In this document: piece by piece, positions 8,469-16,923 of the stretch
How positions within the stretch are numbered: position 1 is the first letter of the stretch
Layout of the letters: every line of letters starts with the position of its first letter
Assembly: GCF_002119685.1 (NCBI RefSeq)
Contig: NZ_CP021108.1
Coordinates: 3,968,001 to 4,032,000 of the forward strand
DNA from: Bordetella genomosp. 8
Lineage (GTDB): Bacteria; Pseudomonadota; Gammaproteobacteria; Burkholderiales; Burkholderiaceae_B
Direction: 5' to 3'
Length of the DNA: 64,000 bases
Position numbers and translations under genes: made by a program
The notes under the pieces: model-generated
Told to the model about the DNA's origin: nothing
The model's input: the letters and a program-made list of their open reading frames with translations, nothing else
The model's database searches: none

Positions 8469-9185
8469 CTAGCGCCCCGCGATGCTGCCGCCGCCATCCA
8501 CCGCCAGGATCTGGCCGGTGATATAGCTGGCGTCGTCCGACAGCAGGAAGGCGATCGCCGCGGCGACGTCGGCGGGCGCGCCGATACGCTTCATCGGGAT
8601 ACCCGACAGGATGCGCTTTTCGGCATCGCTGCCGACCGGACGGCTGGCGCGGAACAGTTCGGTTTCGATGGGTCCGGGCGACACCGCGTTCACGGTGATG
8701 CCGTATTCCGCCAATTCGAGTGCCCAGCTGCGCGTACACCCGACCAGGGCGTTCTTGGCGGCGGAATAGCTGGTGCGGTCATAACCGCCGTGGATCGCGC
8801 GGCTGACGACGTTGACGATGCGGCCGGCGCGCCGCACCTTCATCGATTCGACGAAGGCCTGGGCAACCTGCACGGCGACGCGCACGTTCAGGTCCAGCAC
8901 GTTGTACAGCGACGCCAGTTCGATGGCCCCCAGCGGCTGGGGCAATACCAGGCCGACGTTGTTGACCACGGCGTCGACCGGATACTTGTCGCGTATTTCG
9001 CGCAGCGTTTCTTCCGTCTTGCCGGCGTCCGACAGGTCGCAGGCATAGAGATAGCCCGGAAAATCGACATCGCCGGTGTGGCGGGCGATGCCGACGACAT
9101 GGCAACCCATGTCCGCCAGACGGCGCGTCAACGCCCAACCGATTCCCTTGGTGGCGCCCGTTATGAGCACGCATTTATCTTTCAT
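8469..9185 (-). CDS. SDR family oxidoreductase
   Basis: A 238-aa classical short-chain dehydrogenase/reductase. The Rossmann dinucleotide motif TGATKGIG is at residues 9-16, NNVG replaces the common NNAG, a Ser lies in VVSRAIHGG, and the catalytic YSAAK (YxxxK) follows. The C-terminal block PGPIETELF and SYITGQILAVDGG are FabG-like. GAGGG sits 6 bp before the ATG. It follows the Bug receptor gene by 134 bp and precedes radA by 59 bp, so it may belong to the hydroxyacid oxidase-Bug transcript. Substrate cannot be assigned. Confidence 0.85.
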   Translation of the reverse strand: MKDKCVLITGATKGIGWALTRRLADMGCHVVGIARHTGDVDFPGYLYACDLSDAGKTEETLREIRDKYPVDAVVNNVGLVLPQPLGAIELASLYNVLDLNVRVAVQVAQAFVESMKVRRAGRIVNVVSRAIHGGYDRTSYSAAKNALVGCTRSWALELAEYGITVNAVSPGPIETELFRASRPVGSDAEKRILSGIPMKRIGAPADVAAAIAFLLSDDASYITGQILAVDGGGSIAGR

Positions 9186-9319
9186 GATCTACCCTCGACA
9201 ACACACTGCATACCGCCAAAGCACCGAGTAGACCACCAACCGGACCGTCTGTCTTGGGTTTCGTAACAACTAGGCGAGGCAGGCCGGCGCCGTCGGGCGC
9301 TGGCGCCCCGCCCCGCCGC

Positions 9320-10330
9320 TCAATCCACCGACGCGTGGGATTCCTGGACGATGACGCGCCACCGCGTGATCTCGTCGGCCAGGAATTTCTTGAAGAACGC
9401 CGGCGATTCGTTCATCGGCGCCATGCCCAGGTCTTCGAAGCGCTGGCGCAGCTCGGGCTCCGTCATGGCCTGGTTGACCGCCTTGTTCAGCTTGTCGACG
9501 ATGGGCTGCGGCGTGCCGGCGGGCGCGACGATGGAATACCAGGTCGCCACGTTCATGCCCTTGACGCCCGCTTCTTCCATGGTGGGGATGTTGGGCACGG
9601 CGGGAAAGCGCTTGGCGCTGGTGATCGCCAGGGCCCTCAACTGGCCGCTTTCGATCAGCTGCTTGCTGCTGGGAATGTTGATGAAGGTGAAGTCCGCCTC
9701 GCCGCCGATGACGGCGGTGAGCGCCGGCGCGGATCCCTTGTACGGGATGTGCGTGGCGTCGAAACCGCCGATCTTCTTGAACAGCTCGCCGGCCAGGTGC
9801 TGGGTACTGCCGCTGCCGGCAGAGGAGAAATTCAGCTTGCCCGGGTGTGCCTTGCCGTAGGCGATCAGGTCGCTGACCGACTTGACGGGCAGCTTGGGAT
9901 TGACCAGCAGCAGGTTGGGCGCCTCGGCGAAGATCGCCACCGGCTCGAAATCCTTGACCGCGTCATAGTCCAGCTTCTTGTACAGCGTGACGTTGATCGC
10001 CAGCGCCGTCGACGACAGCGACAGCGTATAGCCGTCCGGCGCGGAGCGCGCGACATACGACGCGCCGATATTGGTGCCGGCGCCGGGCCGGTTTTCCACC
10101 ACGATGTTGCCGTGGATGATCTTCGCCAGTTCCTTGGCGAGCAGGCGCGCGGCGACATCGTTGCCGCCGCCGGGCGCGTAGCCGACCACCAGCTTGATGG
10201 GATGGTCGGGGTACTTGTCGGCGGCCGAGGACTGCGCCTGTGCGGTCACGGCGGCGGAAGCCGCCAGCAGCGAACAGCCGAACATCACGGCCTTGAGCGA
10301 AAAGCCTTGCAGGGGTAAGCGGAACTTCAT
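9320..10330 (-). CDS. Bug-family tripartite tricarboxylate receptor (periplasmic binding protein)
   Basis: A 336-aa periplasmic solute receptor of the TctC/Bug family, which binds small carboxylates for import. It has a signal peptide (MKFRLPLQGF, hydrophobic core, AQAQ cleavage near 30). The family blocks are PDHPIKLVVGYAPGGGNDVAAR, NRPGAGTNIGA and HIPYKGSAPAL. I chose the ATG at 10330 because GGAG lies 9 bp upstream; the ATG at 10339 abuts that motif. The gene is 35 bp downstream of the FMN hydroxyacid oxidase gene. A 2-hydroxycarboxylate ligand is a reasonable but unproven guess. No TctA/TctB membrane genes are nearby. Confidence 0.9.
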   Translation of the reverse strand: MKFRLPLQGFSLKAVMFGCSLLAASAAVTAQAQSSAADKYPDHPIKLVVGYAPGGGNDVAARLLAKELAKIIHGNIVVENRPGAGTNIGASYVARSAPDGYTLSLSSTALAINVTLYKKLDYDAVKDFEPVAIFAEAPNLLLVNPKLPVKSVSDLIAYGKAHPGKLNFSSAGSGSTQHLAGELFKKIGGFDATHIPYKGSAPALTAVIGGEADFTFINIPSSKQLIESGQLRALAITSAKRFPAVPNIPTMEEAGVKGMNVATWYSIVAPAGTPQPIVDKLNKAVNQAMTEPELRQRFEDLGMAPMNESPAFFKKFLADEITRWRVIVQESHASVD

Positions 10331-10365
10331 GTTCAACATCTCCGTGTGTAGTGTTGTTCTGATAT

Positions 10366-11580
10366 TCAAAGGCGGCGGACAGCCGGCCCGGCCGCAAGCA
10401 GGACGCCATCGTCGCGCGCATGTGCGAGTTCCGCGATGGCGTTGTATCCGACCATCCCCAGCGCGCGGAAAACCTCGTCGCGCAACAGCTTGGCGGCGTG
10501 CAGCACGCCGGCCTCGCCGGCGACGACGTTGGCGAAGTTGAACGGCCGGCCGACGAAGACGAAATCCGCGCCCAGGGCCAGTGCCTTGATGACATCCGTG
10601 CCGCGCCGGAAGCCGCCATCCACCATCACGGGAATGCGCGGGCCCGAGCTCTCCAGCGCGGCGATGACGGCCGGCAGCATGCGTACCGACGACGGGCTGC
10701 CGTCCAGCTGGCGCCCGCCGTGGTTGGATACGATGATCCCGTCGGCGCCGCGATCGCGGGCGATGCGGCAATCCTCGGGATGCAGCAGGCCCTTGACGAT
10801 CAGCTTGCCGCGCCAGGATTCGCGTATCAGGGAAAAGCGCTCCCAGTCCATATGGTCCTTGGGCGCGTGGTCGCGTATCGCGGTCGCGGAAATGATCGGG
10901 GCGCCACGGGTCGCGAAGGAGTTCTCGAAATGCGGCATGCCGGTGCGCAGCAGCGTGCGCAGGAACACCTTGGCCAGCCAGCCCGGGTGCGACAGCCCAT
11001 CCCAGGCCAGCGACAGGCTGGGCCGCAGCGGCGTCGTGAACCCGGCGCGGACCTGGTTTTCCCGGCTGGCGCCGATGAAGGTGTCGAAGGTCAGGACCAG
11101 GGTCCGGTACCCGGCTGCCTTCACGCGCTCCACCAGCGGCATCGTGCGTTCGATATCGCCGGGCAGGTAGGCCTGGAACCAGGCATCCGGGTTGGCGGCG
11201 TAGACGTCTTCCATGCGTATCGTCGACGTGCCGCTGACGATCATGGGGATATGGAAGGCCTGCGCGGCGCGCGCCAGGGCAACGTCGCCGCGGTAGGCGG
11301 CCAGCGCCGACAGGCCCATGGGGCAGATGCCGAAAGGCGCCGACCACTGTTCGCCGAACAGGTTGGTGGCCACGGATCGCCGGGACACGTCGCGCATCAC
11401 GCGGGTCACCAGGAGATGCTCCTCGAACACCGCGCGGTTCTCCCGCAGGGTGTGCGTGTCTTCGGTGCCGCCGGCCACGTATTCGTAGACGGCGCGCGGC
11501 AGGCGGCGGCGCGCCTGCCGCTGGAAATCGTCTAGGGAAAAAATGCGCTCGAGTGCCCTGGGTCTGGTCTGCGATGCCAT
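10366..11580 (-). CDS. FMN-dependent alpha-hydroxy acid dehydrogenase/oxidase (LldD-like)
   Basis: A 404-aa flavoenzyme of the lactate/glycolate/mandelate dehydrogenase family, oxidising 2-hydroxy acids to 2-oxo acids. The active-site signature SNHGGRQLDG contains catalytic His287. Lys263 (LIVKGLL), the FMN-contacting PMGLSALA and VDGGFRRGTDVIKA phosphate loop are present. The residue 166 region reads LTFDTFIGASREN, as in LldD-like proteins. It is first in a likely operon with the Bug receptor gene (35 bp gap) and divergent from a LysR gene. L-lactate is the default family substrate, but mandelate or glycolate cannot be excluded. Confidence 0.87.
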   Translation of the reverse strand: MASQTRPRALERIFSLDDFQRQARRRLPRAVYEYVAGGTEDTHTLRENRAVFEEHLLVTRVMRDVSRRSVATNLFGEQWSAPFGICPMGLSALAAYRGDVALARAAQAFHIPMIVSGTSTIRMEDVYAANPDAWFQAYLPGDIERTMPLVERVKAAGYRTLVLTFDTFIGASRENQVRAGFTTPLRPSLSLAWDGLSHPGWLAKVFLRTLLRTGMPHFENSFATRGAPIISATAIRDHAPKDHMDWERFSLIRESWRGKLIVKGLLHPEDCRIARDRGADGIIVSNHGGRQLDGSPSSVRMLPAVIAALESSGPRIPVMVDGGFRRGTDVIKALALGADFVFVGRPFNFANVVAGEAGVLHAAKLLRDEVFRALGMVGYNAIAELAHARDDGVLLAAGPAVRRL

Positions 11581-11828
11581 CGATGTCTCTGCGCCGGGAC
11601 GGTCCGATGGCCGCGAGCGCCTCGCAAACGCTGCGTGGTGTCTCCGGTCAAAGGTTCGCGCCGGCGCCTTTTTTTGTATTTATCTCAAGGCCGGCTAGTG
11701 TGCCGGCTTCGCCCGCAACGCGCATTCGGCCCGGCCAAACGGCCGTTCGGCGCAAATGAACGGCGGCCCCTGGAATGCTATGCTTGCGCGGCCCGGGCAG
11801 CCCGGCCGAGGCACCAGGCGATCTCTCC

Positions 11829-12785
11829 ATGGAACTCAGACAACTTCGATCCTTCGTCCGTGTGGTCGAGCTCAGCAGCATGGGACGGGCGGCGCTGGAG
11901 CTGGGTATCGCCACCTCCACGCTCAGCCAGCAGATCAGCCAGCTCGAAAGCGAACTCGCGACCAGGCTGCTGCAGCGACGCTCGACCGGGGTCTTTCCGA
12001 CCGAAGCCGGACTGGATTTCTGGCACCAGGCGCAGGTCATCCTGCGGCAGGTCGACACCGCGGCGGCGGTCGCCCGCCAAGGCAGGTTTTCCGGCCAGGT
12101 CAGCATAGGCATGGCCACCACCACCGCGGCCGTCCTGACGGTGCCGCTGCTGTCGATCATGCGGGAACGCTACCCCGCCATCCGCGTCCGGATCGTCGAG
12201 GGCCTGACCGCGCACCTGGCCGCCCTGCTCAATTCACGCCAGCTGGATCTGGCGCTGCTTTTCGAAGCCTACGATCCCAAGCGCTGGAGCGTGACGCCGC
12301 TGGTCGATGAAAGGCTGTTCGTCGTGGCGCGCAAGGACCTGGCCGGCCTGCCGCCCACGCTGGCCACGGCCAGGAGCGTCAAGGTCAGCCAGATCGGCGA
12401 CCTGCCCTTGATCATGCCCGGCAACAGCCACGCGCTGCGCGACCTGATGACGGCCAGCTTCAACGCGGAGAAACTCAGCCCCAACGTGGTCCTGGAGATC
12501 GAGGGAGCCCATAGCCTGATGCGCGCGGTGCGCGCGGGCCTGGGCGCGACGGTCCAGCCGGGCGCCGTGTTGTCCATGCTGGCGCCGGACGGCGAGACCA
12601 TGGCGGACGACCAGCTGCTGCGGGCGATACCGATCGAGGATCCGTCGATGCGCAGGCGTTGCCTGCTGGCCAGCTTCTCCGACGACGAACTGTCGCCCTC
12701 CGCGCTCGCGACCCGGGTGACGCTGGTCCAACTGGCAAGACAATTGGTGCAGGACGGCGTCTGGCGCGGCGCGATCATGCTGTAG
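11829..12785 (+). CDS. LysR-family transcriptional regulator
   Basis: A 318-aa regulator with the N-terminal winged helix-turn-helix (MELRQLRSFVRVVEL, recognition helix STLSQQISQLES, residues about 1-60). A periplasmic-binding-protein-like effector domain follows (about 90-300). The ATG at 11829 matches the canonical MELRQLR start. It is divergent from the hydroxyacid oxidase/Bug/SDR genes across a 248-bp gap and 118 bp upstream of another Bug gene on its own strand, so either set may be its target. The NAC/Cbl-like layout suggests a carboxylate effector only by family analogy. Confidence 0.9.
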   Translation: MELRQLRSFVRVVELSSMGRAALELGIATSTLSQQISQLESELATRLLQRRSTGVFPTEAGLDFWHQAQVILRQVDTAAAVARQGRFSGQVSIGMATTTAAVLTVPLLSIMRERYPAIRVRIVEGLTAHLAALLNSRQLDLALLFEAYDPKRWSVTPLVDERLFVVARKDLAGLPPTLATARSVKVSQIGDLPLIMPGNSHALRDLMTASFNAEKLSPNVVLEIEGAHSLMRAVRAGLGATVQPGAVLSMLAPDGETMADDQLLRAIPIEDPSMRRRCLLASFSDDELSPSALATRVTLVQLARQLVQDGVWRGAIML

Positions 12786-12903
12786 GTGCACGGGTAGGCG
12801 CGCGACCGTCTTGCATACCTGAATTGCCACGCCGGGCATAGCTTGCCTGCGCCCCGCCGCCTACCATGCCCTCCATCAAGATAACAATGACAATGGAGAC
12901 AAC

Positions 12904-13890
12904 GTGCGAACCGCATCTGCGCTGGCGCTGCTGGCCGCGATCGCCGTGTCCGCCGCCGGGCCGGCCGACGCCGACGCGGCGGGGGCCGCGGACGGCTATC
13001 CCTCCCACTCCATTACGCTGGTCAATCCCTACGCCGCTGGCGGACCGGCCGACATCGTGGCACGCAGCCTGGCGCGCGGGCTGGAAAAGCGCCTGGGCCA
13101 GGCCGTGGTGGTCGAAAGCAAGCCGGGCGGTGGCGCGTCGATAGGGACGGGCTTCGTCGCCCGCGCCAGGCCCGATGGCTACACCCTGCTGCTGGGGACG
13201 TCGGCGGGCCACGTGGTGACGCCGCTGATGCAGAAGACGCCTTATGACGGCGTGCGCGACTTCGCCTTCGCGTCCGTGGTCGCCATACAGCCCATCATGC
13301 TGGCCGTGAATCCCACGCGCGGCATCAGGACCGTTGCCGACCTGATCGCGCGCGCCCAGGCCGCCCCCGGCAAGCTGAGCTACGGCTCCGCGGGCGTGGG
13401 CGGCGCCACGCACCTGGGCGGCGAGCTGTTCCAGCAGGCCGCGCATGTCCAACTGAACCATATCCCCTACCCCGGGGCGTCGCCCGCCATCAACGACGCC
13501 GTCGGCGGGCAACTGGACATGGTCGTGCTGAATCTTTCGGCCAGCCTGCCTTTCATACGCCAGGGGCGCCTGCTGCCGCTGGCCTATGCCGCCGACCGGC
13601 GTTCGCCGCTGCTGCCGCAGGTGCCGACCCTGGACGAGGCTGGCGTGCACGGCGCGCAATCGGCCACCTGGTACAGCCTGGCCGCGCCGGCCGGCACGCC
13701 GCCCGCCATCGTGCAGCGCCTGAGCGATGCCGTGCGCGATGTGAACGAGGACGCCGATTACCGGCGGGTGATGGAAGAACAGGCGGTGGAGCTGATGGCG
13801 CTGTCGCCCGGCCAGGCGCAGGCCTATGTGGAAAAGGACCGCGCCGACATGCGGGCGCTGCTGGGCAGGCTGGACCTGCTGGCCAAATGA
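12904..13890 (+). CDS. Bug-family tripartite tricarboxylate receptor
   Basis: A 328-aa TctC-type periplasmic receptor starting at GTG 12904 with GGAG 5 bp upstream. The signal peptide is short (ALALLAAIAVSAAG, cleavage near ADA). The family motifs NPYAAGGPADIVAR, SKPGGGASIGTG and HIPYPGASPAI are in order. It heads a same-strand run with flavin reductase, glutathione transferase, CMD-like and lactonase-like genes, so its ligand may be an aromatic acid or a ring-cleavage product. No membrane partners are adjacent. Confidence 0.88.
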   Translation: MRTASALALLAAIAVSAAGPADADAAGAADGYPSHSITLVNPYAAGGPADIVARSLARGLEKRLGQAVVVESKPGGGASIGTGFVARARPDGYTLLLGTSAGHVVTPLMQKTPYDGVRDFAFASVVAIQPIMLAVNPTRGIRTVADLIARAQAAPGKLSYGSAGVGGATHLGGELFQQAAHVQLNHIPYPGASPAINDAVGGQLDMVVLNLSASLPFIRQGRLLPLAYAADRRSPLLPQVPTLDEAGVHGAQSATWYSLAAPAGTPPAIVQRLSDAVRDVNEDADYRRVMEEQAVELMALSPGQAQAYVEKDRADMRALLGRLDLLAK

Positions 13891-13915
13891 ACGGACGCGC
13901 CAGGCGGGAAATGCG

Positions 13916-14560
13916 ATGAACTTCGACTTCAGCGAGCTGGCGACGGCGGATGCCTTCAAACTGCTGTCCAGCGTGGTGGTGCCGCGGCCCATCGCCTGGG
14001 TCGTGACGCAATCGGCCGAAGGCCGGATGAATGCCGCGCCGTTTTCCTTCTTCAATGTGGTCAGCAGCGATCCGCCCATCGTGGCGCTGGGCATAGGCCC
14101 GCGCGGCGGACAGTTGAAGGACACCTCGCGCAATATCCTGGCCACGCGCGAATTCGTCGTCAACGTCGCGCCGGCGGGTCTCGGGCCCCAGATGACCCAC
14201 ACCAGCCTGGACTACGTGGCGGACGTCGATGAATTGGCCAAGGCGGGCCTGACCACCGCGCCATCGCTGCGCGTGAACCCGCCGCGGATCGCGCAGAGCC
14301 CCGCCGCGCTGGAATGCCAGGTGTGGCAGATCCTCGAAGCCGCGCCGCAACGGATTATCGTATTGGCGCGCGTGGTCGCCATGTACCTGCGCGACGACGC
14401 CTTGCTGGATCCGGACAAGTACTACGTGGATACGCCGTCGCTACGGCTGCTGGGCCGCATGCACGGCGCCGGCTGGTATGCCCACACCGACCATCTTTTC
14501 CAGATGGCGGCGCCCGATGTCGCGGACGACCCCGCGGTGCGGCCGCCACAGGGGCACTGA
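13916..14560 (+). CDS. flavin reductase family protein (DIM6/NTAB type)
   Basis: A 214-aa FMN-binding split-barrel protein. VVPRPIAWVVTQSAEG, NAAPFSFFNVVSSDPP and GIGPRGGQLKDTSRNI are the typical FMN-contacting blocks of the flavoprotein-reductase-like family. Such proteins either reduce flavin for a monooxygenase or act on small ring compounds. The ATG at 13916 follows the Bug stop by 25 bp, so the genes are probably co-transcribed. No monooxygenase gene is nearby, so the partner, if any, is elsewhere. Confidence 0.82.
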   Translation: MNFDFSELATADAFKLLSSVVVPRPIAWVVTQSAEGRMNAAPFSFFNVVSSDPPIVALGIGPRGGQLKDTSRNILATREFVVNVAPAGLGPQMTHTSLDYVADVDELAKAGLTTAPSLRVNPPRIAQSPAALECQVWQILEAAPQRIIVLARVVAMYLRDDALLDPDKYYVDTPSLRLLGRMHGAGWYAHTDHLFQMAAPDVADDPAVRPPQGH

Positions 14561-14601
14561 CACGTGCGCCACCGCCAGAACGCTGTTTACAGGAGATCCG
14601 C

Positions 14602-15219
14602 ATGAAGCTGCATTGGTCGCCACGTTCGCCTTTCGTACGCAAGGTCATGATCGTGCTTTACGAGGCGGGCATCGAAGACCGCGTGCAATGCGTCCGCACG
14701 CCCGTCGCGATGGACAAGCCGAATCTCGACCTGGTGCGCGACAACCCGCTCATCAAGCTGCCCACGCTGGTCCTGGACGACGGCACCGCGATCTACGACT
14801 CCCGCGTGATTTGCGCCTACCTGGACGGGCTGGCGGGCGCCGGCCTGCTGCCGGCCGAACCGCGGGCACGCCTGACCGCGGAGCGGCGCCAGGCCCTGGG
14901 CGACGGCCTGCTGGACGTGCTGCTGCTGTTCCGGCAGGAACGCAACAAGCCGCCGGCGCGGCAGACGCCGGAATGGCTGGACGCTTTCGCCTTGAAACTG
15001 GACGCGGTGCTGAAGGCGCTGGAACAGGAAGCGCCGGCGCTGCGGGAAACGCGCTTCGACCTGGGCCTGATCGCCATCGGCTGCGCCCTGTCCTATCTGG
15101 ACTACCGCTACGCCGACCTGCCCTGGCGCGACGGCCATCCCGCGTTGGCGACGTGGCATCGCGAGTTCTGCGCGCGTCCGTCCGTGGCGCGTACGGCACC
15201 CGACGACGCGGCGGCTTGA
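14602..15219 (+). CDS. glutathione S-transferase family protein
   Basis: A 205-aa GST. The N-terminal thioredoxin-like half has the SPRSPFVRKVMIVLYEAG start with Ser as the likely glutathione-activating residue. NPLIKLPTLVLDDGTAIYDSRVI carries the cis-Pro and the gamma-glutamyl-binding DS pair. The helical C-terminal domain follows from about residue 85. AGGAG lies 6 bp before the ATG. It sits in the presumed catabolic operon, where GSTs often act in isomerisation or dehalogenation, but the substrate is not visible. Confidence 0.87.
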   Translation: MKLHWSPRSPFVRKVMIVLYEAGIEDRVQCVRTPVAMDKPNLDLVRDNPLIKLPTLVLDDGTAIYDSRVICAYLDGLAGAGLLPAEPRARLTAERRQALGDGLLDVLLLFRQERNKPPARQTPEWLDAFALKLDAVLKALEQEAPALRETRFDLGLIAIGCALSYLDYRYADLPWRDGHPALATWHREFCARPSVARTAPDDAAA

Positions 15220-15256
15220 AGCGGACGACACAACGGACGATACGAAAGGACATCAC

Positions 15257-15880
15257 ATGAGCCGCATCCCCTTCCCCACTCCCGACACGATGACCGCGGC
15301 CCAGCGACAGGTCTACGACCGCATCGTTTCGGGCCCGCGCGGCCGCCTGGTCGGCCCGTTGCGCGCCGCCTTGCACAACCCCGACCTGGCCGACCGCTGG
15401 CAGGCCCTGGGCGCCCTGCTGCGCTTCGGCACCAGCCTGCCGCCGCGTGTCAGCGAGCTGGCCATCGTGGCGACCGCACGGCGCTGGAACAGCCAGATCG
15501 AATGGCATATCCATGCCCAGGCGGCCGCCGATGCCGGCATCCCCGTCGCGGCGCTGGAGGCGATCCGCGACGGGCGCGCACCGGCCTTCGACACGCCGGC
15601 CGACGGCATCGTCTACGAATATGCCCGCCAGCTGCAGGAGACCGGTCAGGTCGCGCCCACGCTGTACGCGCAGGCGATCGAGCACTGGGGCGTGGCGGGC
15701 GTGGTGGAGCTGACAGCCGTCATCGGCTACTACACGATGGTATCGATGACCTTGAACGCCCATGAAATTCCCATGCCGGACGATGCGCCCGATCCATTGC
15801 GGGTACCGATGGAAGCCGGCCAGCCGGCCCTGACGCGGCTGCCGCGCTTGCCTGGGCAAGCCGGCGGAGACCGCCCATGA
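15257..15880 (+). CDS. carboxymuconolactone decarboxylase family protein
   Basis: A 207-aa all-helical CMD/AhpD-like protein. ARRWNSQIEWHIHAQAAADAG is the family core helix with Glu and His but without the CxxC pair found in AhpD peroxidases, so a redox role is unlikely. Members of this subgroup are often encoded with aromatic-catabolism genes. AAAGGA precedes the ATG. The stop overlaps the next gene's start by 4 bp, implying translational coupling. Confidence 0.82.
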   Translation: MSRIPFPTPDTMTAAQRQVYDRIVSGPRGRLVGPLRAALHNPDLADRWQALGALLRFGTSLPPRVSELAIVATARRWNSQIEWHIHAQAAADAGIPVAALEAIRDGRAPAFDTPADGIVYEYARQLQETGQVAPTLYAQAIEHWGVAGVVELTAVIGYYTMVSMTLNAHEIPMPDDAPDPLRVPMEAGQPALTRLPRLPGQAGGDRP

Positions 15881-16824
15881 GCGACGCGACCCCGCCGCGT
15901 ACCGGCGATGCCCGGGGTGGATCCGGCCAGGCGCTTGCCTATGTCCCGGACAGGACCGAAACGCCGCGCATGCCCGGGCGGCCGCGCCATGTGCTGATGC
16001 CGGGCGCCTGCGACGCGCACTGCCATGTGTTCGGGCCGTACGACCGCTTCCCGCTGCAACAGCCATCTTCCTATGCCGCGCCGGACGCGCCGGCCGAGCG
16101 CTACCTGTCCATGCTGGATACCCTGGGCGCGCAGCGCGGCGTGCTGGTGCAGCCGGCCCCCTACGGTACCGAGCCGGCGGCCCTGCTGGATGCGCTGCGG
16201 CAGGGCGCCGGCCGCTTGCGCGGCGTGGCGGTGGCCGATCCGCAAGTCAGCGATGCGCAATTGCGGGCGTGGTCCGAGGCCGGCGTGCGCGCCCTGCGTT
16301 TCGTCGAGGCGCGCGATCCGGCGGGACGGTTGTTTCCCGGCAGCGTCGGCTTCGACCAGATCGCCGCGCTGGCGCCGCGCATGAAGCAACACGGCCTGCA
16401 CGCGCAGTTATGGGCACCATGCGACGTCTATACGCGGCATCTGCCGGCGCTGGCGGGATTGGGGCTGACGCTGGTGATCGACCATCTCGGCAGCCTGGTG
16501 CCGGGACGTGGCCCCCAGGATGCGGTGTTTCAATTGCTGCGCGGCCTGCTCGCCGACGGCGCCATCTGGATGAAGCTGACGCTGTGCCGCGTGGGCACGG
16601 CGCCGGATTATGCCGACGCCCGCTATCTGCACGACGCCTTCACCGCCGCCAATCCGGATCAGGTGCTGTGGGGGTCCGATTGGCCCTATGTGCGGATGGG
16701 CGACAAGGCGCCCGCGGCCGATGCCTTGCTGGACGTGGCATGGGATTGGCTGGGCAGCGATGCGCTGCGCCAGAAGGTGTGGGTGGATAACCCGGCGCGG
16801 TTGTACGGGTTTCCGAAGGGCTGA
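15877..16824 (+). CDS. amidohydrolase family protein, 2-pyrone-4,6-dicarboxylate lactonase-like
   Basis: A 315-aa TIM-barrel hydrolase of the COG3618/amidohydrolase-2 group. The metal/substrate-binding CDAHCHVFGP (HxH) comes first, with DHLGSLVPG in the middle and WGSDWPYVRM near the C-terminus, where the Asp is the usual catalytic base. 2-Pyrone-4,6-dicarboxylate lactonase (LigI), 4-sulfomuconolactone hydrolase and similar enzymes share this layout. It is coupled to the CMD-like gene by an ATGA overlap and is last in the plus-strand run. Exact substrate is inference from the neighbourhood. Confidence 0.8.
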   Translation: MSDATPPRTGDARGGSGQALAYVPDRTETPRMPGRPRHVLMPGACDAHCHVFGPYDRFPLQQPSSYAAPDAPAERYLSMLDTLGAQRGVLVQPAPYGTEPAALLDALRQGAGRLRGVAVADPQVSDAQLRAWSEAGVRALRFVEARDPAGRLFPGSVGFDQIAALAPRMKQHGLHAQLWAPCDVYTRHLPALAGLGLTLVIDHLGSLVPGRGPQDAVFQLLRGLLADGAIWMKLTLCRVGTAPDYADARYLHDAFTAANPDQVLWGSDWPYVRMGDKAPAADALLDVAWDWLGSDALRQKVWVDNPARLYGFPKG

Positions 16825-16921
16825 GGGCCTGAGGCGATGAGGACGCCGCAGCGGTTTGAAGGCCAAAGCGGTTCAAGGGCTGCGGTGGTTCAAGCGCTGC
16901 AGCGGCTGAGGGCTGCAGCGG
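16821..16921. repeat. degenerate ~16-bp tandem repeat between convergent genes
   Basis: The 100 bp between the two convergent stop codons is made of diverged units around GCAGCGG followed by CTGAGGGCT or TTCAAGGGCT, for example at 16896-16921. It begins at the lactonase-like stop and ends 2 bp before the LysR stop. It is not coding and shows no terminator T-run. Confidence 0.6.
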
Positions 16922-16923
16922 TC

